From JAVBSX01 sp031549565 (GTDB lineage Bacteria > Planctomycetota > Planctomycetia > Pirellulales > Thermoguttaceae): a DNA stretch of 64,000 bases. The position numbers and the translations under genes were made by a program. The stretch's first letter is position 1, and every line of letters begins with the position of its first letter. Under the pieces are notes generated by a model. The model searched no databases. It was not told the DNA's origin and worked only from the letters and a program-made list of their open reading frames with translations. Positions 8,198-15,245 of this stretch are shown one piece after another. The stretch is from contig JAVBPO010000033.1 of assembly GCA_031549565.1 (NCBI GenBank), positions 7,292 to 71,291 of the forward strand, written 5' to 3'.

Positions 8198-9487
8198 ATG
8201 TATCTCCCTCCTTTATTTTTTGTCGCGTTGTTACAGGTTTCCGGCCCGAGCGGCGGGGATCAGGTCTCGGCGATTCACCAGCCGAACCCGATGCCGGTCG
8301 TTGCGAAGAAAGTTAATCTCGAAAAACCCGAAGAGCCGTTGACGCAGAAACTCGCCAAGCCGGACGTGAGTCCAAGTGCGGCGTCCCGCGCAAACCGTCT
8401 TGATGCAGCTAACAATCGAATTGAGGCACGGCAAAAAAACATCGAAGAATCGAATCCTGGCGACCAGATCCCCGAAATTTCGCCCCCGGCAATGGACTCC
8501 GCGACGCCGCAATCGCGACGCATGGGAAGCTTTGTCAATCCGGAAACGGCGGTCGCCAGGGGAACGGGTACGTCGTTCAGCAAGTTCGATCCGTCGACGA
8601 ACACCATTGAAATCAACACGGCGCGGGTCATGCCGGAAAAAGAGATCGTGATTTCCGCAGCAATTCAGGGGAATTTGACCCATCTTCGCGTCAATCAAAA
8701 AGACCCGGTGACTGGCGCGGATCTTCTCGACGCCGACGGGACCCCCCTCCAGATCGAGGTCCGGGAAGGGCAAAACGTTTCTGCCGGAGAAGAAATCGGA
8801 ACCATCGACGATTCGATTGAGCTGCGACAAATCGCGGCGGCGCAAGCATTGCTGAAGGTGGCTTATGCCGAGCAAAACAAACTGATTGAAATCGAGTACG
8901 CCAAAGCCGCTTGGACGGTCGCGATCGCGGAAGTGGAAAAGAATACCGAGATGAACAAAGTCGTTCCCAATACGGTTTCCCACCAGATGGTCCTGGAAGC
9001 GAAGTTGAGGAAAGTGCAAGCTCAAAAACAGTACGAAAAATCGCTCTACGATCTCCAAGTCGTCAAGCCCGCCGAAACGGACGTCAAAGAGGAGGAACTG
9101 GGAATCGCCCAAACGCGTCTGAAACAGCGGCGACTCGTTTCGCCGGTCAACGGGATCGTCGACGAAATGTATGGACACGAAGGAGAATGGTTCCGGGAAG
9201 GGGACAAAATCCTGAAGATCACGCAATACGACACGCTCCGGGTGAACGGTCGAATCAACCTCAACCACGCGACGGCCCGGATGGTCGCCGGCAAATCGGT
9301 TTCCGTGATCGCAGCGCCGATCGGGAATGAGCAGCCAATGACTTTCACGGGAAAGGTGGTTTTCGCCAGCCAAACCATCGAAGCGGACGGACATTACAAT
9401 ATCCTCGTCGAAGTGAAAAACCAGATCAAAGACGGCTACTGGCTGCTCAACCCGGGCCGGTTTGTGGATATGAAGATTCAGCTATAG
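8198..9487 (+). CDS. HlyD/RND-type periplasmic adaptor protein
   Basis: 429 residues beginning MYLPPLFFVALLQVSG, a short hydrophobic N-terminus consistent with export. Residues 20-150 are a low-complexity Pro/Ser/Glu-rich linker. A barrel strand region with GNLTHLRVNQ at about 155 opens the adaptor fold. An alpha-helical hairpin follows at about 215-300, and LVSPVNGIVDEMYGHEGEWF forms the returning lipoyl half at about 308-328. The C-terminal barrel ends YWLLNPGRFVDMKIQL. It is adjacent to the GAF-HlyD gene and probably oligomerises with it or with the M50-HlyD protein. The Rpn gene begins only 7 bases after its stop. Confidence 0.8.
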   Translation: MYLPPLFFVALLQVSGPSGGDQVSAIHQPNPMPVVAKKVNLEKPEEPLTQKLAKPDVSPSAASRANRLDAANNRIEARQKNIEESNPGDQIPEISPPAMDSATPQSRRMGSFVNPETAVARGTGTSFSKFDPSTNTIEINTARVMPEKEIVISAAIQGNLTHLRVNQKDPVTGADLLDADGTPLQIEVREGQNVSAGEEIGTIDDSIELRQIAAAQALLKVAYAEQNKLIEIEYAKAAWTVAIAEVEKNTEMNKVVPNTVSHQMVLEAKLRKVQAQKQYEKSLYDLQVVKPAETDVKEEELGIAQTRLKQRRLVSPVNGIVDEMYGHEGEWFREGDKILKITQYDTLRVNGRINLNHATARMVAGKSVSVIAAPIGNEQPMTFTGKVVFASQTIEADGHYNILVEVKNQIKDGYWLLNPGRFVDMKIQL

Positions 9488-9494
9488 AGTGATT

Positions 9495-10523
9495 ATGTCA
9501 AAGAAAACACTCATCGTTTCCAAGCCTTACAGGCACGACGAATATTTCAAGGAGTGTTTTGGGAATCGAAGACGGTTAAGGAAGTTTTTTCGCTGGCTCT
9601 TTTCCGAATCGATCTTACGATCCTTCGATTTGCGGAGAATCGAGATCCTTCCGGAGTCGTTCCTCAACGAACAGCTCAAGAGCCGCTATGCGGATCTCCT
9701 TTGTACCGTCGGGATCAAAGGGACGGATCGTTCGGCCCGAATGATCCTTTTATTGGAGCATAAATCCTCGCCGGACGATCTGGCGGTCGCCCAAGTATTT
9801 GAATACATGTCGGAAATATGGAGCAAGGAATTTCTTGACGCCAAAACCTCGGGCCGTTTGAAAGAATTTCGTTTTACACAAATCCTGCCGATCCTGTTCC
9901 ACCAAGGGAGATTGCCGTTTTCGGGGCCTTCGCGATTCCAGTCGCTCGTTCGACCGCAAATTACCGAATTGCAACGTTTTTTTCTGGATTTCGAATGTAT
10001 GGTCGTGGACATTCCTTCTCTTCCGGAAAACGACTATCCGAAAGACATCGAACTGAACTTGATTTTTCATGTGATGAATTCCATTTCGCGAGCCGACGTC
10101 TTGGATCGAATGGGGGAATTGGTATTTCGCATCCGAAAATCGCTGGCGATTCCCGCGGTATTCAGTACGTGGATCACATCCTTGAATTACATTTTTACCA
10201 GCGCCAAACACGTCGGTCGGGACGGGTTCGTGAATTTTTTGAAAAAAATCAAATCCATCGAAGGGGAAAAGGAGGGTGAAATGGGACAAACCATACGTGA
10301 AATGCTACTTGCCGAGGGTAAGGCGGAAGGCAAGGCGGAAGGTAAAGCGGAAGGGAAGATCGAATCCATCCTGGAAATACTTGAGACGAAATTTGGAAAG
10401 GTTCCCGCCAAACTGGCACAGGTCGTTCGGTCTCAAACAGACATGAAAATCCTGAACCAATGGATCGCCTTCGCCGTCCACTGCTCCTCTCACCAAGATT
10501 TCCAACAAAAAATCGGTCGCTAG
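9495..10523 (+). CDS. Rpn family recombination-promoting nuclease / PDDEXK transposase-like protein
   Basis: 342 residues. The N-terminus (KPYRHDEYFKECFGNR...FFRWLF) and the PD-(D/E)xK core (SRYADLLC, then ILLLEHKSSPDD) are those of Rpn/Transposase_31 proteins. These are DNA endonucleases with RecA-independent recombination activity, and several act in phage defence. The C-terminus has a four-fold AEGK repeat (10311-10358) and then a helical tail (ILEILETKFGKVPAKL). A GTG at 9489 or the ATG at 9495 could start it; neither has a convincing ribosome binding site. A much stronger one lies inside the gene at 10267-10275. The gene splits an otherwise coherent HlyD/M50 cluster, suggesting insertion. 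Confidence 0.85.
   Translation: MSKKTLIVSKPYRHDEYFKECFGNRRRLRKFFRWLFSESILRSFDLRRIEILPESFLNEQLKSRYADLLCTVGIKGTDRSARMILLLEHKSSPDDLAVAQVFEYMSEIWSKEFLDAKTSGRLKEFRFTQILPILFHQGRLPFSGPSRFQSLVRPQITELQRFFLDFECMVVDIPSLPENDYPKDIELNLIFHVMNSISRADVLDRMGELVFRIRKSLAIPAVFSTWITSLNYIFTSAKHVGRDGFVNFLKKIKSIEGEKEGEMGQTIREMLLAEGKAEGKAEGKAEGKIESILEILETKFGKVPAKLAQVVRSQTDMKILNQWIAFAVHCSSHQDFQQKIGR
10281..10523 (+). CDS. Putative intragenic RpnS-like antitoxin (in-frame internal start)
   Basis: An in-frame ATG at codon 263 of the rpn gene is preceded by AAAAGGAGG with a 5-base spacer (GTGAA), a far better ribosome binding site than that of the full-length protein. The product would be 80 residues, starting MGQTIREMLLAEGKAEGK and containing the AEGK repeat plus the C-terminal helical region, but no nuclease residues. 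E. coli rpn genes are reported to encode such C-terminal small proteins that neutralise the full-length toxin. By that analogy this is a self-contained toxin/antitoxin overlap. The internal site is seen; the function is inferred. Confidence 0.6.
   Translation: MGQTIREMLLAEGKAEGKAEGKAEGKIESILEILETKFGKVPAKLAQVVRSQTDMKILNQWIAFAVHCSSHQDFQQKIGR
10311..10358 (+). repeat. Four 12-bp units encoding AEGK x4
   Basis: Units of form GCG-GAA-GGN-AAR in tandem, in frame inside the rpn gene, just after the internal start. Twelve-base units change length without frameshift, so copy number could vary by slippage. Confidence 0.85.
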
Positions 10524-10530
10524 CATCACA

Positions 10531-10558
10531 TAATTCATAATTCAAAATTCAGAATTAA
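10531..10558. repeat. Heptamer array TAATTCA before the M50 gene
   Basis: Two exact TAATTCA units followed by AAATTCA and GAATTAA, ending 2 bases before the ATG at 10561. Confidence 0.8.
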
Positions 10559-10560
10559 GA

Positions 10561-12819
10561 ATGGTTTCCCTAGCCGACAGTCTGGTCTCCAGCAGTGCCC
10601 GGAAGTTGCCGATTCGGGTCCGTACCGATTTGCAGGCGAAGCGCAGCTTGTATCTCGGACGGAGTTTCTGGATCATCAAGGATCCGGTCGGCTTGAAGTA
10701 TTTTCGTTTCCAGGACGAAGAATACTGGATTCTCAAACAGTTCGACGGCAATCATTCGCTCGACGAAATCAAGGAAGGGTTCGAAAAGGAATTTCCGCCA
10801 CAAAAAATCACGCTCGAAGACTTGCAGAGTTTCATCGGGACGCTGCACCAGAGCGGTCTGATCCTCGCCGGCGTTCCCGACCAGGGACACGAGCTGCTCA
10901 AACGCCGCACCAAACGACGTCGCAAGGAAATCATGGGCGCGATGTCGAATATCCTTTGCATCAAATTCAAAGGACTCGACTTGGACACGCTGCTGGGCAA
11001 GATGATCCCCTATGTCCGGTTCCTGTACCAACCGGCGACGGTCATCTTCTGCATGCTCTTCGCGCTGACCGCATTGATGCTGGTCCTCGTGGAGTTCGAT
11101 TACTTCCGCTCGAAGCTGCCCGGCTTCCACACGTTTTTCAGCCCGGCGAACATGATCATGCTCAGCCTCACGCTCGGGGCGACCAAGGTGCTGCACGAGT
11201 TCGGACACGGCTTGACGTGTAAGTATTTCGGCGGCGAATGTCATGAGATGGGGGTGATGATTCTCGTTCTCACTCCCTGTCTTTACTGTAACGTTTCCGA
11301 CTCCTGGATGTTGCCGAGTAAATGGCACCGGATCGCGATCGGCATCGCCGGGGTCTATATCGAGTGTTGCCTGGCCGCGGTTTGCACGTTTATCTGGTGG
11401 TTCACGACGCCGGGGCTGCTCAATTACCTCTGCCTGAACGTGATGTTCGTTTCCTCGGTTAGTACCGTGGTTTTCAACATCAATCCGCTGCTGCGATACG
11501 ACGGATATTACATCCTGTCCGACCTGTTGGAAATTCCGAACCTGCGGCAGAAAGCGACGACGATCCTGACTCGCAAATGTTCCGAATGGTTTCTCGGCAT
11601 GGAGCAGCAACCGGATCCGTTTTTGCCGAAAAAGAACCAGGTTTTCTTCGCGATGTTCACGGTCGCTTCGGTGATTTACCGTTGGATCGTTATGGCGTCG
11701 ATTCTCTTTTTCGTTTATCGGATTTTCGAGCCGATCGGCCTGAAAGTGCTCGGACAGGCAATCGCCGCGATGTCGTTGTACGGACTGATCGTGATGCCAT
11801 TGGTCAAGATCGGCAAGTTTTTTTGGGTGCCCGGGAGGATTTATCGCGTGAAAAAAGTTCGTTTTTATATGTCGTTGGCCGGATTTATCGCGATCGTCGC
11901 CGCAATCGCGCTGGTCAAACTGCCGTACTCGGTCGTCGTTCCGGTCATATTGGAGTTGCGTTCCGCCGATTCGCAAATGGTTTACGTTCCCTATTTCGGC
12001 GGCGTCCTGGACGCGGTCCATGTCCGGCCCGGCCAGCATGTCAAACAGGGCGATCTCCTTGCGGAGATCCGGAACCTGAAAATAAACTCCGAAGTGTCCG
12101 AAATGCAACGAAAAATCGAGGAAACGGAGATCGAGCTCGCTTATAAGACGCGTGTGGTTTCACTTCGGCCGGAACGCTCCGATTCACTCAAGCCGCTCAA
12201 GGAGAAGTTGGCCTCGCTGCGTGAAGGCTTGGATAATAAATTTCAGGAGTATCGCAAATTGCAGCTCCGCGCTCCCCGGGACGGCATCGTGGTGTCGCCG
12301 CCGTGGAAACCGTATCGCGAACCGGTCCGCGGACAACTCGTTTCCTGGTGGGGAACGCCGCTGGAGGAAAAGAACCTGGGAATGACGTTCGATAACGCCG
12401 CGACCGGGGCGATCTTTTGCAGCGTCGGCGATCCGAAAAAGCTCGAAGCGGTTCTCGTCGTCAACCAATCGAAAATCGATTTTGTCAAGGAAGCCCAAAA
12501 GGTCGAACTGAAATTCGACGAGTTCCCCAACGAAACGTTCAAATCGACGATCGGCAAGAAAAACATGATCGAAAGCAGCAGCATGGACACGATCCCGCCG
12601 GCTCTTTCGACCCGGGGCAAAGGGGAAGTACCGACGACGACCAAGGACAATCTCGAAGTTCCCAGCAGTCCGTCGCACCGCATCCTGGTTCCGTTGAACA
12701 ACGACGACGAACGCTTCGTCGTCGGCATGACCGGCTCCGCGAAAGTCCACGTCGACCCGCAATCGCTGCTCCAACGGGGCATACGGTTGTTCAACGAAAC
12801 GTTTACCTTTAAGCTTTAG
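10561..12819 (+). CDS. PqqD-like / M50 site-2-protease-type / HlyD fusion membrane protein
   Basis: 752 residues in three parts. Residues 15-110 resemble a PqqD-type winged helix (DEEYWILKQFDGNHSLDEI), a fold that binds peptide substrates in RiPP systems. Residues about 155-455 are an M50 intramembrane metalloprotease. It has HEFGH at 212-216 and the second motif NINPLLRYDG with D314, so all three zinc ligands are present. Residues about 485-750 form an HlyD barrel with a short coiled hairpin (LAEIRNLKINSEVSEMQRKI). Similar proteins occur as putative peptide zinc metalloproteases (YydH-like) in peptide export loci. No precursor peptide gene was found nearby. Confidence 0.85.
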   Translation: MVSLADSLVSSSARKLPIRVRTDLQAKRSLYLGRSFWIIKDPVGLKYFRFQDEEYWILKQFDGNHSLDEIKEGFEKEFPPQKITLEDLQSFIGTLHQSGLILAGVPDQGHELLKRRTKRRRKEIMGAMSNILCIKFKGLDLDTLLGKMIPYVRFLYQPATVIFCMLFALTALMLVLVEFDYFRSKLPGFHTFFSPANMIMLSLTLGATKVLHEFGHGLTCKYFGGECHEMGVMILVLTPCLYCNVSDSWMLPSKWHRIAIGIAGVYIECCLAAVCTFIWWFTTPGLLNYLCLNVMFVSSVSTVVFNINPLLRYDGYYILSDLLEIPNLRQKATTILTRKCSEWFLGMEQQPDPFLPKKNQVFFAMFTVASVIYRWIVMASILFFVYRIFEPIGLKVLGQAIAAMSLYGLIVMPLVKIGKFFWVPGRIYRVKKVRFYMSLAGFIAIVAAIALVKLPYSVVVPVILELRSADSQMVYVPYFGGVLDAVHVRPGQHVKQGDLLAEIRNLKINSEVSEMQRKIEETEIELAYKTRVVSLRPERSDSLKPLKEKLASLREGLDNKFQEYRKLQLRAPRDGIVVSPPWKPYREPVRGQLVSWWGTPLEEKNLGMTFDNAATGAIFCSVGDPKKLEAVLVVNQSKIDFVKEAQKVELKFDEFPNETFKSTIGKKNMIESSSMDTIPPALSTRGKGEVPTTTKDNLEVPSSPSHRILVPLNNDDERFVVGMTGSAKVHVDPQSLLQRGIRLFNETFTFKL

Positions 12820-12941
12820 TTGAAACGTTGCCGGCCCGAAACCCGCCGCAGGCGCTTTCAAGACTTGTTTTGTGGGAAAAAATAGTGTATCGTGTGTGAG
12901 TTGGATTTTCTCGCTCCGTTTTCACTGTTTTCGAACCTCCT

Positions 12942-13676
12942 ATGTCTCTGATTACACTCCGCGTCGTCGATGGCCCGGAAAGGGGTAAAACGCTCCACCA
13001 GCTCAACACGCCGGTCACGATCGGGCGTGAGGAGGGGAACGTCGTTCAACTGAACGACGAACGGATCAGCCGATACCACATGAAGATCCACGAAAACGAT
13101 GGGACCATGCTCCTGACGGATCTGCAAAGCACCAACGGAACCCGGGTCAACGGCGAAACGGTGCAGCTTTGGATTCTCCGGCCCGGCGACTTGATTACGA
13201 TCGGACGCTCCGCGATCCTGGTCGGAACCGCCGCCGAAATCGGAGCCCGTCTGGCGAAAGTCCGCGAGAGCGACCAGGGATCCGCCGTGTCGATGGGGTG
13301 TCAAACGGACGATTTTCATATTCTCGACAGCATTTTCCGCTCCGACCGGACCTACACCCCGGACGAATCGTCCCAATCGTGGGAAGCGGAGCTGTACCGG
13401 GGAATCTCCGCCGACGACATCGCCGCCCTGCACATGCTCGCGCCGCCGCATATCCCGACCGATTTGCCGCCGAAACAGACCGCCGAGCTCGCCGAATTCC
13501 TGCAGTACATCCATCTCCGTTTGCGGTACCTCGTCGGATCCGTCGAGCCGGAAAAAAACCCGAGCAAGGAATCCGACGCACTTCGGGTCACGCTCGACGC
13601 GCACCAATGGCAAAACCTGCTCGATCTGTACGGACGGCTTTCGCTGTACCTGCAATCGGTGACGGAACCGAAATAG
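12942..13676 (+). CDS. FHA-domain protein
   Basis: 244 residues. The first about 95 form a forkhead-associated domain with the phosphothreonine-pocket landmarks: IGREEGN (G-R pair), ERISRYHMKI (Ser and His) and DLQSTNGTRVNG (Asn-Gly). The rest (about 100-244) is unassigned and mostly acidic to helical. FHA domains read Ser/Thr phosphorylation by Hanks-type kinases, but no kinase is in the window. It follows the M50 gene after 122 bases on the same strand and may report kinase signals to that cluster; this is inference from position only. Confidence 0.85.
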   Translation: MSLITLRVVDGPERGKTLHQLNTPVTIGREEGNVVQLNDERISRYHMKIHENDGTMLLTDLQSTNGTRVNGETVQLWILRPGDLITIGRSAILVGTAAEIGARLAKVRESDQGSAVSMGCQTDDFHILDSIFRSDRTYTPDESSQSWEAELYRGISADDIAALHMLAPPHIPTDLPPKQTAELAEFLQYIHLRLRYLVGSVEPEKNPSKESDALRVTLDAHQWQNLLDLYGRLSLYLQSVTEPK

Positions 13677-13696
13677 TATTTCACCATTTCAACTCA

Positions 13697-13887
13697 GAGA
13701 CTGTTTGGAAATTTTCTACTGGAAAATGTTTCCCGAGTGTCATTCTGAGGTACTCCGAAGAATCTGGTTTCATGAAGTTAACGTTTTCAAAAAATCAAAA
13801 CGTGTTGGTTCGGAAGCCAGATGCTTCGTTTCACTCAGCATGACACAGCCCTTGCCTTTTGCGGTAATACTTTATCAAACAGTCTCT
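13697..13887. repeat. Nested inverted-repeat element (family C)
   Basis: Inner arms GTCATTCTGAG (13739-13749) and CTCAGCATGAC (13834-13844) enclose TACTCCGAAGAATCTG. An outer pair, GAGACTGTTTG (13697-13707) and CAAACAGTCTC (13876-13886), surrounds them. A close relative of the inner part lies at 62109-62220, and a fragment is near 31532-31560. It has no coding capacity, so it resembles a miniature or REP-type element. Confidence 0.7.
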
Positions 13888-13907
13888 CAATCCCAAACTT
13901 AAACTCT

Positions 13908-15242
13908 ATGCCTACCTCCGAAAACACACGTCGGGATTTTTTGAAAAGCGCCGGTCTTTTGACCGCCGGAATCGCGTTGGCCGGGACCGCGACGCCCAGG
14001 GTTCACGCCGCCGGGGGCGATACGATCAAGATGGCCGTTGTCGGCTGCGGCGGTCGCGGAAGCGGGGCGGTCCGCCAAGCGCTCCATGCGGACGAGAACG
14101 TCAAACTCTGGGCGATCGCCGAAACGTTCGAGGATAAAGCCAAGGGAGCCCTGCGGTTGTTTCGCGACGAAATCCCGGAGAAAGTCGACGTGACCGACGA
14201 CCGCTGTTTCGTCGGGTTCGACGCGTACAAAAAAGCGATGGATTCCCTTTCCCCGGGCGACGTCGTCCTGTTGACCACCCCCCCGGCGTTTCGCCCGCTG
14301 CATTTCGCCTACGCCGTGGAAAAGGGGCTGAACATTTTCGCCGAAAAACCGTTGGCCGTCGATATTCCGGGCCTGAAGCAGCTTCGGGCCGCGAACAAAA
14401 TCGCCGAGTCGAAAGGTCTGAAAGTCGCCGTCGGGCTCAATAACCGGCACTATTATCGAACCGCCGAAACGGTCAACGCGATTCGCGACGGCAAACTCGG
14501 CGATATCACGTCGATGTGGGTCTACCGGATGCACGCGACGCATCCGCTCCGCAGCAACGACAAGTGGACGCCGCTGGAAACGCAGTTGAGGAATATTTTC
14601 TGTTTCAATTGGACCACCGGCGGATTCATCGTCGACGCGCTCATCCACAACCTCGACATCTGCTGCTGGGCGAAGAACATGCTCCCCGTCGCCGCGCAGG
14701 GGCAGGGGGGGCGAATCGTGCGGACATTCAAGGATCAGATGATCGATCAAGCCGCGGTCGAGTATTTCTTCGCCGACGGAACACGCATGATGATGCAGGC
14801 GAAAACGATTAACAACACGTGGAATTCGTTCCAGGGAACCGTGCAGGGAACGAAAGGTTTCGCCGTCCTCGGGGAAGGGGTCGGGCATCCTTCGATCTAC
14901 ACCGGCTTCAATGCCCGGGAATTCAAGCCGGAGAATCCGATCTGGTCCGCGTCCGCCGAGCAGAACGACTCGTACCAGACGGAACACGACCGGTTTTTCA
15001 AGGCGATCCGGGACAACCAGCCGTGGAACGAGATGGAACGTGGTATCAATGCGACGTTCGTGCCGATCCTCGGTCGTATGGCCGCCGAATCGGGAAAATA
15101 CGTGACGGATAACGCCGCGTGGGACTCGACGGTCGAACTTGCGCCGAATATCGCCGCGATGAGTTTCGACAAACCCGCCCCGGTGCTCCCGGACGCCGAC
15201 GGCAACTACCCGCAAGCAATCCCCGGCGTCACGGAAATTTAA
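13908..15242 (+). CDS. Gfo/Idh/MocA-type oxidoreductase with Tat signal
   Basis: 444 residues. The N-terminus TRRDFLKSAGLLTAG is a twin-arginine signal with cleavage probably after PRVHAA, so the folded enzyme is exported. The NAD(P)-binding motif is VVGCGGRGSGAV at about 42-53. The EKP catalytic motif occurs in FAEKPLAVD at about 145. The C-terminal domain covers about 165-430 (VGLNNRHYYRTAETV). Such exported dehydrogenases are abundant in planctomycetes and probably act on sugars or derivatives; the substrate is not visible here. The ATG at 13908 is used because it opens the Tat signal. Confidence 0.88.
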   Translation: MPTSENTRRDFLKSAGLLTAGIALAGTATPRVHAAGGDTIKMAVVGCGGRGSGAVRQALHADENVKLWAIAETFEDKAKGALRLFRDEIPEKVDVTDDRCFVGFDAYKKAMDSLSPGDVVLLTTPPAFRPLHFAYAVEKGLNIFAEKPLAVDIPGLKQLRAANKIAESKGLKVAVGLNNRHYYRTAETVNAIRDGKLGDITSMWVYRMHATHPLRSNDKWTPLETQLRNIFCFNWTTGGFIVDALIHNLDICCWAKNMLPVAAQGQGGRIVRTFKDQMIDQAAVEYFFADGTRMMMQAKTINNTWNSFQGTVQGTKGFAVLGEGVGHPSIYTGFNAREFKPENPIWSASAEQNDSYQTEHDRFFKAIRDNQPWNEMERGINATFVPILGRMAAESGKYVTDNAAWDSTVELAPNIAAMSFDKPAPVLPDADGNYPQAIPGVTEI

Positions 15243-15245
15243 ACA

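Noticed and set aside
10570..12108. Long open frame on the minus strand opposite the M50 gene (about 512 codons)
   Set aside because: Composition is rich in His, Arg, Asp and Gln without any motif. It mirrors codon bias of the real gene on the plus strand.
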